64,000 nucleotides of DNA from Pyropia haitanensis (GCA_008729055.1 SDUX01000001.1:2010623-2074622), one strand, 5' to 3'. Positions 52,458 through 62,647 are shown, numbered from the stretch's first letter. Program-made: numbers and translations. The notes: a model not told the origin generated them from the letters alone.

Positions 52458-55421
52458 TCACCCCCGCGCGTCGCCCGCCCGCTGGCGAGCCTTGCGCTTG
52501 GCCGGCGTCTCCCCCCCCGCGCCTATCCGCCACACGCCCACCCCCCGCGCCTTGGCGTCCTCCTCCAGCCGCGCGTACGCGGCGGCCCATGAGGACGGGA
52601 ACGCCCCCCCCGCGCCGCCGCCCGGCGTCGTCACTGCCAAGCCCGCGGCGAGCAGCTCCGCCGCCACGTCCACCGGGTCCCACACGGAGCCCACCCAGAC
52701 GGTCGCGACCAGCCGGCCGGCGTCGTCGCGGGCGGCCAGGCCCAGTCGCACCGCCGCGCCGCCGCCGCGGGGCGTGCCGTGCCGGCCGCTGCTGCCGGGC
52801 GAGCCGCCGCCGTGGGCCACGAGGATGTCCGCCACCGCCGCGCGCGCCTCCTCGGCGAGCGCCGCGCCCATCAGGCCGTAGCGGCCAACGGCGGGGCAGT
52901 CGACGCCCGCGAGCACCACCGGCAGCGTACCGTCATCGTCGCGGGGGAGGGAGGCGGGGTCGGACCGCGGCAGCGCGCGGCGGGCATAAAATGCGCGCGG
53001 GTCGTTGGCGCGGCTGCCAAAGAACCGCAGCGGCGTGTGGCGGACGCGCATCGTGTCGCCAGACAGGATGTCCGTGACAAAGGCGGAGAGCACAAAGTCA
53101 CTCGCAGGGCCGTCGACGACGTGAAAGGCCGTCGCGGGGATGTCCGACGTGTCACGGTAGCGGGCAGCAGTGTGGGGGAGGGCGCCCGTACGGCGGCCGA
53201 CGGCGGCGCCCGCCACAAACGTGGTGGCCGTAACGCCCAGGCCAAGCACCACCCCGCGCCGGGTGTTGGCGGCGTTGGGATTCTTTGGCCGGCTGGGAGG
53301 GGTCGCAGTTGGCGGGGGAACGCGCACACCAAGGGCAGCGGTGGTCAGGCTCAGCACCGCGTTCGCCGCGACCGTCGGCGGCAACAGGACCGCCCGCATG
53401 AGGCGCGCAAGCACGGGCTTGACAGACGACGCTGGCGAGCTAGAGGAGGCGTTCTCAGAGCCTGTCGTTGCCAGCGCGCCTCCAGCGTTGGCGTCACCCA
53501 GTTGGTTGATGGAAGTCGAGGGAGGAAGGGGTGGGGTGGCGCCATCTGTGTCCGACGTAGGTGACGCAGCCGTAGAGTCACCCGCAGGGGTCGTCTCCGC
53601 CGCCGAACCTTGACCAGCGGGCGCCGACGTGGACGAGGCGGAAGCAGGGGTAGCACTTGGAGATACCGCGGCCGACGCTTCGACCGTTGGGTCAGCTACG
53701 GTGGGAGTAGCGGGTGGAGAGGCACCGCCGTTCACAGCATCTGAGCGGCCTGCGGCCTTTTGGCTCGGAGAGTGCGCCGCGTCGGCCACAGCAGCAGCGG
53801 CAGGCAATTTCTCTGAAGACACGGTCTGTCCTTTTCCCGCTGAAGACGACTCCTCCGAACGCACCGTGTTGTCAGCGACGGCTACAGGAGCGTCGGCTGC
53901 CTCAGCAGGTGGCACTTTGCCGTCCGTTGCAGACGACCCCACCGTCGGGGACGCGTCGTCAGCGGCTCCCGCCGTCGACCCAGTGGCGGCCGACGCTGCA
54001 GGCACAGAAGAGTCGTCACTCGCCGGTGCCGCAGCCGCCGCTGGCTCTGGGCCGTTGACTGCAGCTGTGGACGACGCAGCAGGCGGCGCCGCCTTCTCGG
54101 GCATGCCATTGCTCGCCGCCTGCGCCTCGACCGCGGAGTTGTCAGCGGTGGCCGAGTCACCTGCAGGGCCGCCAGTGGCCGTCGGTGGCGCGCTGGCAGC
54201 AGAGGGTGCATCAGGCGTGGCTGCCGCAGGAGGGGAGGGCGGCGAAGCCGCGGACGCTGCCGTGGACGTCGTCGGAGTGGCGTCACCAGTGCCGGTGGGA
54301 GCCGCCGACACGGGAGTGGCCGCCGCGGTCGTTGGACGAGGTCCCTCGAAGGAGGTGCGGTCCACATCCGACGCGGGTGGCTGCTCGGCAGCAGAGGTCG
54401 TCGTCGAGGGAGGAGTGACACCGGCCGGATCGCCCTCTGACGACGCCGCGGTCATAGCAGAGGCATCCGCCGCAGGCGCCGTCGGTACGGCCCCAGGATT
54501 CGGCTCGTCCACCGTGTCAGCGGCACGGGTGTTGGAAGCAGACGGTTCGGCTGATGGGGCACCGGGCGCGGTGACAGACCCGGCCCGTGTCTCTGTTTCT
54601 TGCTTGGTGTTGACGACAGGCGCCGCTGCCTCGGCCGTCGGTGGCGTCTGTTGGGGCTCTTGCCGGCGTGCCGCGGGCGGCGCAGGCGCTTGTGCGGCCG
54701 CCGTCGACAGGGCCACGGCGGCGGGCGGGGTGGCGGGGGCGTCCCGCCGCGGCTTGGCACCCCCCTCGACGGCGCCCACCCCACCCGCCTCGGCGGCGGC
54801 CGCTGCCGGTGGTGGCGCCGCTGACGCGGAGCCGCTGCCAGCGCCAGCCGCCGGCGTCTTGGCAGGCGGCGGCCGCAAAAAGGAGGCGACGCGCGACTCG
54901 CCGACGCCCGCCGCCGGCGCCGCCGCGTCTGGCGGCGGCACCACCCCTCCTCCCCCCCCCGCCGCGACCGCCGACGGCGACGGCGGCGGCGACGGCGGCG
55001 GCGACGGCGGCGGCGGCGCGGCGTCGCCGCCGCCCGCCGCGGCGTCCCCCGCCGCTGCCGGTCGTCGCGGCGGCGGGAGCACCGGGGGCAGCTCCTCAAA
55101 CGCCGCCGCCGACGCCGCCGCCGGCGGTGGTGCGGCCGCCGAGGCGGACGCGCCCGTGGCGCGGTCGGGATCAAAGCCCTTTTTGGCAGCGCCGCCGGCG
55201 CCCCCGCCCCCCCCCCCGCGGCGGCGGGCGCGACCGGCCTTGCCCGACTTGGCCTTGGCCGTCGGCACCACGGGGCGGCCGACCGTGACGCGGAGGGGGC
55301 GGCCGCCCGCGTCGCCGGCGGGGGGGCGGCCACCAAACATTGGGCGAGCCGCCGGCGGCCACAGCGGGGTGGCCCGTAGCGGCAGGGGCGCGCCCAGGCC
55401 ACTGCCCGTGAAGGCCACCAT
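52458..55421 (-). CDS. Staphylococcal-nuclease-fold protein with long disordered N-terminus
   Basis: 987 residues from ATG 55421 (MVAFTGSGLGAPLPLRATPL). The first 70 residues are basic and hydroxylated and may be an organelle-targeting leader. Residues about 70-700 are disordered Ala/Pro/Ser/Thr sequence, mildly acidic. A hydrophobic segment at about 720-742 (GVVLGLGVTATTFVAGAAVG) could be one membrane span. The C-terminal 215 residues match an SNase (TNase) domain: FVTDILSGDTMRVRHTPLRF, LPVVLAGVDCPAVGRYG, LAEEARAAVADILVAHGG, DDAGRLVATVWVG, VDVAAELLAAGLAVTTPG and AYARLEEDAKARGVGVWRI. The GDT metal-binding segment and the LAG(V/I)D-P strand are present, but the Arg usually just before LAG is Val (PVVLAG), so nuclease activity is uncertain. 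There is no intron. The layout resembles plant membrane-associated Ca-dependent nucleases only loosely. Confidence 0.82.
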   Translation of the reverse strand: MVAFTGSGLGAPLPLRATPLWPPAARPMFGGRPPAGDAGGRPLRVTVGRPVVPTAKAKSGKAGRARRRGGGGGGAGGAAKKGFDPDRATGASASAAAPPPAAASAAAFEELPPVLPPPRRPAAAGDAAAGGGDAAPPPPSPPPSPPPSPSAVAAGGGGGVVPPPDAAAPAAGVGESRVASFLRPPPAKTPAAGAGSGSASAAPPPAAAAAEAGGVGAVEGGAKPRRDAPATPPAAVALSTAAAQAPAPPAARRQEPQQTPPTAEAAAPVVNTKQETETRAGSVTAPGAPSAEPSASNTRAADTVDEPNPGAVPTAPAADASAMTAASSEGDPAGVTPPSTTTSAAEQPPASDVDRTSFEGPRPTTAAATPVSAAPTGTGDATPTTSTAASAASPPSPPAAATPDAPSAASAPPTATGGPAGDSATADNSAVEAQAASNGMPEKAAPPAASSTAAVNGPEPAAAAAPASDDSSVPAASAATGSTAGAADDASPTVGSSATDGKVPPAEAADAPVAVADNTVRSEESSSAGKGQTVSSEKLPAAAAVADAAHSPSQKAAGRSDAVNGGASPPATPTVADPTVEASAAVSPSATPASASSTSAPAGQGSAAETTPAGDSTAASPTSDTDGATPPLPPSTSINQLGDANAGGALATTGSENASSSSPASSVKPVLARLMRAVLLPPTVAANAVLSLTTAALGVRVPPPTATPPSRPKNPNAANTRRGVVLGLGVTATTFVAGAAVGRRTGALPHTAARYRDTSDIPATAFHVVDGPASDFVLSAFVTDILSGDTMRVRHTPLRFFGSRANDPRAFYARRALPRSDPASLPRDDDGTLPVVLAGVDCPAVGRYGLMGAALAEEARAAVADILVAHGGGSPGSSGRHGTPRGGGAAVRLGLAARDDAGRLVATVWVGSVWDPVDVAAELLAAGLAVTTPGGGAGGAFPSSWAAAYARLEEDAKARGVGVWRIGAGGETPAKRKARQRAGDARG

Positions 55422-56592
55422 GACGGACGCAATGGCTGCAAGAGAACGGCGGGGGGAAGGGGAGAGGAGGTAGGGGGGGGGGGGGAAGAAGGGGGAGGAC
55501 GAGGGGGGAGGAGAGGGAGGAAGGAGGGAGGAGGAGGGGAGGGGGAAATAGTGGGGAGGCGGGAAAGGGAGGGGTGAGGAGCAGGCGTGACGGGGGATAC
55601 AAACAGGGGGGGGGGGGGGGGGGGCGCAAAAAGCAAGGGAGCGCTCGTAGGGAGGTGACAGGGGGAACCGGGGCGGCTGCGTTGGAGACCTCGCCAAGAC
55701 CGCCGCCACCGTGGCGCGAAAACGGAGCGCCAAGGGCGGGGCAACGACGTGGCGGGGACGATGCAGGTCGGGGCGGCGCGCGCCACCAACGGCCGGCGGC
55801 GGGCGTCCCCGCGAGAGGCGCGGCCGGGACAAGACCCGCTGCGGGGGCGCATGCATTGACGCCCACAGCGGCGGCAACCGCGCCGCCGCTCCCGCGTGAT
55901 CTGTGGCGGCGCGTGTGGGCCCCATCCGAAGTATCTCCCCATTCGCGGTGGCACGTCCGGATAGTAGCGCGCCCCGGCGCGGACTGACACTTGCACACGC
56001 GCGGGACCCTTCTCCACTTTGTCGTACTTGTTTGACCGACAGCACATGCTAGAGAGAGTACCGTCGACTTGGCAGCTTGGGGACTTTTTTTGTACATTTT
56101 CGATGCTGACAAAAAATGCAACGTGTTCTCTGAACGTGCAACCAAAAAATACACTAAGATTGTTGCAAATGGCCATTTTCAAAATCAACTCTCACTAAAG
56201 ATGCCAAACGACTTTCATGCTCGCCACGCGCGCCCGCGCGTGCCCGCCCTCTTCCTTGCTTTCAAACGCGCGCGCGCTCCCACGCGCTCGGGCGCCCCGC
56301 CCGTGACGACGCACGGCACTGACGCCGGCGCGTCCCTCTGCCGCTGCACCCTCCCCGGTCCTCGTCGACGGCACGTCGGTGGCCCGTTTCCCCCCCCCCC
56401 CTGGCGACGCCGGCGGCGCGCCCACCCCGTCGTTTGGTGGTGACCCGTCGGGTGTGGCTCGGCCGCCCGCCGCGGCGGTCTCGGCCAGCCAACCTTTTTT
56501 TTTTTTTTTTTTTTTTTTTTTTGGTCCTCACCCGCGCCTCCCCGCCGCCGCCCCCCCCCCCCCCCCCCCCTTCCCGGCTGCCGACCAGCGGG
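55422..56592. other. Divergent promoter region between SNase-fold and SAS-6 genes
   Basis: Contains A/G-rich sequence with long G runs (55,470-55,625), a distinct low-GC island at about 56,040-56,220 and a 28-T run at 56495-56522. No ORF is convincing. The minus-strand open frame to 56045 is upstream of the ATG chosen for the SNase-fold protein and reads as Pro/Ser/Arg noise. Confidence 0.55.
56495..56522. repeat. 28-nt poly-T tract
   Basis: A pure T run about 70 bp upstream of the SAS-6 start. It yields a false poly-Phe peptide in the track of open frames. Confidence 0.92.
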
Positions 56593-57468
56593 ATGGCGTC
56601 CTCTCCCCCCCCCCTCCTCCCCCCCCCCCCGAGACGCTCCTCTTTGACGCCCCCACCACCGTCACGCTCACCCGCGGCGGCACCGCCGCCGCCGCCGCGG
56701 CCGCCGCCGCGGCCGCGGGCGCCCCCCCCCCCCCCACGCTGGCGCGGGCGCGTCGGTGACGCCCACCCCGCTCTCCCTGCGCCTGTCCGTGTCGGCGGGC
56801 GCGCTGTCGCTGGTCGCCACGGACGAGCGGGAGCCGTTTTTCTTGTACGCCGCCGTCGTGGGGGAGGCCGAGTTCCCGCCCCTCGCCGCCGCGCAGGCCA
56901 TCCGCGTGCCGTTCCGCGCGCTGGGCGACCACGTCGGCGGCCTCCTCCGCCGGTGCACGTCGCCGGGGGGGGCGTGGGAGGCGACGCTGCACATCCCGGG
57001 GGGGAGGGGGAGGGGGGGGGGTGGCGCCCGCCGGTCCCCGCCGCCGCCGCCGCCGCCGGCGTGTGTGAGGGGGACGAGGCGGGGGGCGGGGCGGGGGGGG
57101 GGGGTTCGCCAGGGGGGGGGGCCGCCGGCGGAGGGGCGGGCGCCACCGCCAGGGGCGGGGGGGGAGGCGCCGCCGCCGCGCCGGGTGCCGCCGCCGCCGC
57201 CCGGGCGGCCGCCGCCGCCGCCGCCGCCGGCGCGGGCGGCCACGCGCGCGGGCACCCGCGGGCCCTCGCTGCCCCCCCCCCCGGCGGTGGCGCCGCCGCC
57301 GCGACGTTTGCCATCATTGAGACCAACGCGTTCAAGCGCATCACCCACCTGTGGCTGCCGATGCGCGCCGGCGACGCCGAGGCCATCCGCGGCGCCGTCC
57401 TCCGCCGCGCGTCGGCCCTCTCCGCCGCCGCCGCCACCGCCGCCGCCGACGCGGCCGCGTCGCGCGAC

Positions 57469-57502
<34 letters not shown>

Positions 57503-58347
57503 CCACCGCCGACCGTGACGCCGCGGCGGGGCGGGCGGCGGCGGCGGCGGCCGACGCGGCCGCCGCCGCCAGCCGCGCCGACGCGGCCGACCGGCGGGCG
57601 GCCGCCGCCGACGCGGCCGCCGCCGCCGCCACCGCCGACCGCGACGCCGCCGCCGCCGCCGCCGCCGCGTCGGCAACGGCCACGCGAGAGGCGGCCGCCG
57701 ACGCGGCCGCCGCGCGCGCCGACGCGGCCGACGCGCGGGCGGCGGCGGCGGCCGCCGCCGCCGCACGGGCGGCGGCGGAGGAGGCGGCCGCGGCGGCGGC
57801 GGCGGCACGGTCGCGCGCCGACGCGCGGGCGGCGGCGGCGGCGGCAGAGGTGGGCAAGGGCAACGCCACGATTGGGCGGCTGGAGCGGGAGCTCCGCGCC
57901 GCCCGCGCGCGGTCTCGGACGGTCGTCATTGCCGGGGGGGGTGCGGACCCACCCGCCGCCGCCGCCGCCGCCGCCGATGGTGGCGGCGGCGGCGGCGGGC
58001 CCGCGGCGGCGGCCGCCCCCGCTGCCGCGGCGGTCGACGCGGCGCGCGCGGCGGCGGCGGCGGCGGCGGCGGAGCGGGACCGGCTGCGGGGGGAGGTGGC
58101 GTCGCTGGGCGCCAAGCTCGCCGCCGCGACCGCGACGGTCGAGGCGGACCGGACGGAGATTGCGTTCCTGCACCGGGAGCTGACGGCGGGCGCGCTGGGG
58201 GGGGTCGGCCTGGGGGGGGGGGGGTGGCCGGGGGGGGGGGGGGGGGGGGGGCTGGCCCGCAGGGGAGGACCCGGCCCCGTGGCCCCTCGACGCGTACGGG
58301 CGGCCGCGGCCGCCGCCGCCACGGCGGCGGCGGTCGGGGGGGGATGC

Positions 58348-58381
<34 letters not shown>

Positions 58382-58573
58382 CGCGGCGGTGGCGGCGGTG
58401 GGGCGGCCGACTGGGCGCGAGGGGGGGGGGAGTGGAGCTGGGACGACGCCTCCACCGCCGACAGCGGCGGCAGCGGCGGGAGTGACCAGAGCGGGGGCGG
58501 CAGCCGCAGCAGCAGCGGGTGGCGGAGGAGAAGTGGGAGCACCACGAGTGGGGGGGGGGGGCGCTACCGCTAG
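56593..58573 (+). CDS. SAS6: SAS-6, centriole cartwheel protein
   Basis: The head domain is clear. First strand: ETLLFDAPTTVTLTR. Then LSLRLSVSAGALSLVATDE, REPFFLYAAVVGEAEFPPL and AIRVPFRALGDHVGGLLRRC, matching the PFFLY...EEDF...F block of SAS-6. After a Gly/Ala insertion comes the PISA motif FAIIETNAFKRITHLWLPM followed by RAGDAEAIRGAV. A long Ala-rich coiled coil follows (repeated ADRDAAA/ADAAD blocks, then IGRLERELRAA, VEADRTEIAFLHREL). The tail is Gly-rich and ends EWSWDDASTADSGG...GGGGRYR. SAS-6 head dimers build the nine-fold cartwheel. The frame moves at C runs 56605-56630 and 56722-56735, at the G-rich stretch 56999-57021, and across several G runs at 58195-58250. One base per run restores about 661 residues. 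The ATG at 56593 is the likely start but sits in C-run sequence. Confidence 0.85.
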
Positions 58574-58856
58574 GGTGACCGCCGTGGCGGCGGGGGGGGG
58601 GGGGGGGGGGGGAGCGGCGGCCGCGGCGGGGGGGGGGGGGGGGAAGACGCCCGGCTGGGCGGCGGAGCTGATACTGGGGACGGGAGCGGTGGGGGGGGGC
58701 CGTCTCCCCGCTCGCGCCACGGCCGGCGGCCCGCTGAGGCAGTAGCGGTGTGAACGCAAAAGAAAAGAGCAAAAAAAAAAAAAGCAAGGCACGTCAATGC
58801 CCGGTGTGCTGGCGCGCACGTGCAGGTCAGCCGGCGAGGCGGCGGCGGCCGCTGCC
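58574..58856. other. Convergent spacer
   Basis: 283 bp between the SAS-6 and SDR 3' ends, made of G runs plus one A run (58770-58782). No feature recognised. Confidence 0.55.
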
Positions 58857-60783
58857 TCAGCCGCTGAGGGAGAAGGGCGTGAAAGGGAGCTCCTCCCAAA
58901 ACTCGAGCGGCCGCACGTACGGGCTTGTCAGCAACACCCTGCGGGCGCGCACGGCGTGGTGCGTGGGTGGGGCACGCGTGGGGGAGGGCGGACGACGGGG
59001 GGGTTGCGGACAGCGCCGCGTGACAGGCGCAGCCAGCAACAGGGAACGGGACCAGCCGGTTGTTAGCACGCCGTTGACCAAAACAATGGGAACCGGGGCA
59101 TCGGCGTCGTCGACCGCCGGCGGCACGCGCGTGGTGGGCCGCCCGCCGCACGGCGGCGGCCCCACGCGTAGCGCCGCGACAGGAGCTGGCGTGCGTGGCG
59201 CGAGCGTGCGGCCGCACTCGCTCTCCCCCTCCCCACGACAGGCCACCAACCAAGAACACCCCTCCCCTTTTGCGTCTCCCCGCGCACGCGCTGCACCGCG
59301 CGTCGTCGGCGGCGGGCGGCTGCCGCGGCGGGGGCGGCGAGCCAGCCTCCCTCCCCCCCTCCGTCCCTCCCTCCGTCCCCCCCCCCCCCCCCCCCCCCGC
59401 AGCGGGGTGCCCCGCCCACCCACGTACTTGGTGCGGTCGACGGCGGTAAACGTCTTGCCGGCGGCGAGCGGGCTGGCGGCGGCGCCCACCAGCAGCGCCG
59501 CCAGGTCCGCCCGCACGATGCCGCCATAGCCGGTGGGCGACTCCGTGACGACGGCGGTGCCCGTGGCGGGGCCGTCCTCCAGTGGGCCCGGCCGGATGAT
59601 GGTGTGCGGCAGGCCTAGGCAGGGGGGGGAGGGGGAGGCGGATCGTGTGTTTGGGGCGGGCGGAGGGTGGCAAAGAGTGGGGGGAAGAGGGCGGAAGGTG
59701 GTGGGCAGATGCCAAATGGAAGGGGGGGGGGGAGCGAGGGGGGGGAGCAAAAAGGGGAGTCCCAGACGGTGCCATCGTGCATCATGACGGGAGGAGCGGG
59801 AGGAGCCGCGCAGACGCAAGACGCGGCAGTCCACGGGCACCACACCGGTCAGTACGACCGCACGATGGGCCACCAACCAAACGGATACACGGGACCGCAC
59901 GGCGGGAACACCACTCCCCCACCCCCCCCCCCCCCCCCTCCCCCCGCACACGTACCGCTCTCCTTGAGGTACATCTCCGCGCGGCTCTTGTCCAAGAAGA
60001 ACGGGCGCATGTAGTCCATCGCCTGGAACGGCACGGCGCCCTCCGAGTTGCCGGCGCCCATCGCCGACACGAGCACAAACCGCTGCACGCCCGTGCTGCG
60101 GGCCGTGCGGGGGACCCGGGGGGGGGGGAGCGTGGGGGGGGGGGGGGGGGTGAGGCAGTCAGAGGCCAGTGGGAAGGCAGGCAGGCGGGGGGGGGGGGGG
60201 GGGGGGCGAGGAAGACACCGGGTCAAAGAAAAAAAAAAAAAAAAAAGACGGGGGGGGGGGGTGGCCACCGCCCGGTGGTCAGCGAGACGCGGGCGCCGCG
60301 CGGGAGCAGCGCGCGCGTGGGGTGACCGTCAGTAGCCAAACCGACACGGGCGGGCGGCAGCTGCCGGCGGTTGCGTCTGACGCGCGGGACGCCGCCGCGG
60401 GCCGGCGGCGCCCTCCCCCAGACACGACCCAGACGCGGGCGGCGGTGCGCACGCTCGCCGCCCCTCGTTACCCCCCCCCCCCCCGCCCAGTGCGGACACC
60501 CCAGCCACGGCCCTCGGCCGCCGCGGCCCCTCCCCGAGGGCAACCTACTCCACCGCCGCGTCAATGATGTTTTGGTTGCCAATATAGTCGGGCCGCCGCT
60601 CGTCGAGCGTCGTGCCGCCCACGCAGCTAATCACCACCGCCGGGCGGGTGGCGGCGAGCAGCGCCGCCACCGCCCCGCGCTCCCGCACGTCCACCGCCGT
60701 CACGCCATCGGCGACCGCCGCGAGCGGCACGCCGCCGCCGCTGCCGCCGCCGCCGCCGCCACCGCCGCCACCGCCACCGCCGC

Positions 60784-60818
<35 letters not shown>

Positions 60819-61302
60819 CCGCCGTCGCCGCTACCGGTGCGGCCGGCGGCGGCGCGGCCAATCCCCACGCCCGCCGCGTCATCGTCGTCGGCGCCGTGGA
60901 CGCGAGTCGTCGCGTGGATGACCACGTCCCGCGCCACAACGGCGCCGCCGTCGGTGCCGCCGTCGGCGGCGGTGCCGGCGCGCGCCGCGCGGGCCGCGGC
61001 GAGCGCGTCCACGACGAGGCGGCCGACGCCGCGGCCCGCGCCAACGACCAGCACCGTCCCCGACAGGCCGCTGGCGTCGGCAGCGGCGCGCGGGGTGGTG
61101 GTGGTGGTGGTGGTGGTGGTGGTGGGGGGGGGGTGGCTGGCCAAAGTGCAGACGTGGACGGCCCGCCGCCGCCGGCAGCGGCGGGTCGGCCGGCGGGCGG
61201 CGCGGCGGCCGCGTGCCGCGGGGCGGCCGCCGGCGGGCGGCGCGCCGCGACGCGGGCGCGGGCGGGCGAGACGAGCGCCGGGGGGGGGACCAAAAACGCC
61301 AT
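58857..61302 (-). CDS. Atypical SDR (NAD(P)-binding), probably plastid
   Basis: Four exons on the minus strand: 61302-60549, 60095-59956, 59614-59428 and 58938-58857. The leader MAFLVPPPALVSPARARVAA looks like a transit peptide. The nucleotide-binding loop is GTVLVVGAGRGVGRLVVDAL (GxGxxG). VISCVGGTTLDERRPDYIGN and NIIDAAV follow. Exon 2: TGVQRFVLVSAMGAGN and MRPFFLDKSRAEMYLKES. Exon 3: GLPHTIIRPGPLEDGPATG and GIVRADLAALLVGAAAS. Exon 4: VLLTSPYVRPLEFWEELPF. These blocks are those of atypical SDRs of the NAD(P)-binding Rossmann type found in plant chloroplasts. The Asp/Gly repeats in exon 1 are an insertion. The frame moves once at the 10-G run 61124-61133 beside a GGT repeat. One base restores 387 residues, and all splice phases then agree. 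The substrate is unknown. Confidence 0.88.
60229..60246. repeat. 18-nt poly-A tract inside SDR intron 1
   Basis: A pure A run on the plus strand (T on the coding strand), within the first intron of the SDR gene, where it may serve as polypyrimidine tract sequence. Confidence 0.8.
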
Positions 61303-61910
61303 GGTTGACCCCGCGGGGGGGGGGGGGAGCGCGCCGGGGGATACGCACCCGTCGACGGGGGGGGTCGGGGGCGACCGGGGGGGGCGGCCGCGGCGGCACG
61401 CGTGCGCGGCCAGCACGCGGGGGGCGACGACGGCGGCGAGCGGCGGCCAGCACGCGGGGGGCGACGACGGCGGCGAGGGGCGGCAAGTGGGCGGCGGCGG
61501 GTCGACGGCAGCTCGCATCGCCTGCTCGCCAGACCGGTGGTTCAGCCGGTTCACCTTCCGCGTTGGGTCTTTGCCAAAAAGTGGAACGAAAAGAGCAACT
61601 TTGATAGTTCAGTATCCGTCCACGCCACTCTTCCAACGGCTGGCTGGCCTGGTCAGGACGGGTGCGCGCTGCACCGTCACCCGCTTCGACGGCTACCATA
61701 ACTGTCCTCGGTGGCCACTGCGGGTCTGCTGAGTGGCTGCGGCCACGCTCCCCGTCTCATTCCAGGCACAGGGCCCACCCCGCGAGGCGGCCACCCTCGG
61801 CCGTCAACGTCGCGGGCGCCAAGACCGCGGGGCCCGACACCTTGGCCACGTTCGACACGCCGCAACCTGAGCTGTCGCTGACGTCTTGCCCCCCCCCCCC
61901 AACCCCTACC
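61303..61910. other. Divergent promoter region between SDR and DOLPP1
   Basis: 608 bp. The SDR-proximal half is G-rich with the 34-bp direct repeat. The middle (about 61,550-61,630) is a low-GC island and may hold the core promoters. No gene is seen. Confidence 0.55.
61407..61476. repeat. 34-bp direct repeat, two copies
   Basis: CGGCCAGCACGCGGGGGGCG plus ACGACGGCGGCGAG occurs at 61407-61440 and again at 61443-61476, in the divergent spacer. Confidence 0.85.
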
Positions 61911-62647
61911 ATGACTGCCGAAGATGTCGCTGCTTCGACAGTGGCGGCCGCAGCCGCCGCCGCCGCGGCGGCGGCGTCGGCCCTCCCCCCCCCCTCCCTC
62001 CGGCCGCTCTCCCTCACGCACGTCGTGTACATGGACGGCCACCTGCCGTGGGCGGCCATCACCCTCAGCCCCCTGTGCCTCATTGTCGCGACGGTGACGC
62101 TCGTGCTGGCCCGCCGGGAGGCCCACGCGGTGGGCCTGTGTGTGGGCATGGTCACCAGCGAGGTGGTCAACCACCTGCTCAAGGCGGCCATCGCGCAGCC
62201 GCGGCCGGCCTTCCCGGGCGTCTTCACGCCCGGCCACGGGATGCCGTCGGACCACGCGCAGTTTACCGCCTTTTTTTTCGTCTTTGCCGCCGCGTTTTTC
62301 GCCCGCCGCCGCGCCGTCCTCCGCGCGGGCGTGCTGCCCGCGTGGGAGGAGGCGGCGCTGGTGGGGGGGCTCGGCGTGAACGCGGTGCTGACCGCGGCGA
62401 GCCGGGTGGTCCTCGGCTACCACACCGTCGCGCAGGTGGTGGCGGGGGGGGGGTGGGCGTCGCGTTTGGCGTCGCCTGGGCCACCGTGGCGGTGGTGGTG
62501 GGCGAGCCCGCCGCCGCGGCGGCGGTGGTGAGCCCGCTCGGCCGCGCGCTGCGGCTGCGGGACTCGTCGTGGACGCCGGACGCGCTCGCGGTGGAGCGCG
62601 ACGCGCTGCTGCCGCCAGACGCGTGTGCGGGGAAGAAGACGTTGTGA
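61911..62647 (+). CDS. DOLPP1: Dolichyl-diphosphatase (DOLPP1/Cwh8 type, PAP2 family)
   Basis: The enzyme removes one phosphate from dolichyl diphosphate on the ER lumenal side, recycling the carrier for N-glycosylation. After an Ala-rich start (MTAEDVAASTVAAAA), PLSLTHVVYMDGHLPWA aligns with the family opening LTHVEY. It continues LIVATVTLVLARREAHAVG and SEVVNHLLKAAIAQPRP (PAP2 motif 1, K-x6-RP), GHGMPSDHAQFTAFFFVFAA (motif 2, PSxH with Asp for Ser before His) and SRVVLGYHTVAQVVAGG (motif 3, SR-x5-H). The C-terminus LRLRDSSWTPDALAVERDAL matches the DOLPP1-specific tail. Four hydrophobic segments are visible. The frame moves at the 10-G run 62444-62453, just after motif 3. One base gives 245 residues, compared with about 238 in human. 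There is no intron. Confidence 0.93.

Noticed and set aside
52458..56045. Start of the SNase-fold protein at 56045
   Set aside because: The first 208 codons of that frame are Pro/Ser/Arg sequence over G-run spacer DNA. The ATG at 55421 begins a plausible leader.
56593..58573. Introns as the explanation for the frame changes in SAS-6
   Set aside because: The breaks fall exactly in homopolymers between adjacent conserved blocks, with no GT-AG pair that keeps the conserved residues. A one-base deficit per run explains them more simply.
56262..58787. 841-codon minus-strand ORF opposite SAS-6
   Set aside because: It is antisense to clear SAS-6 homology and contains a poly-Lys stretch from the T run.
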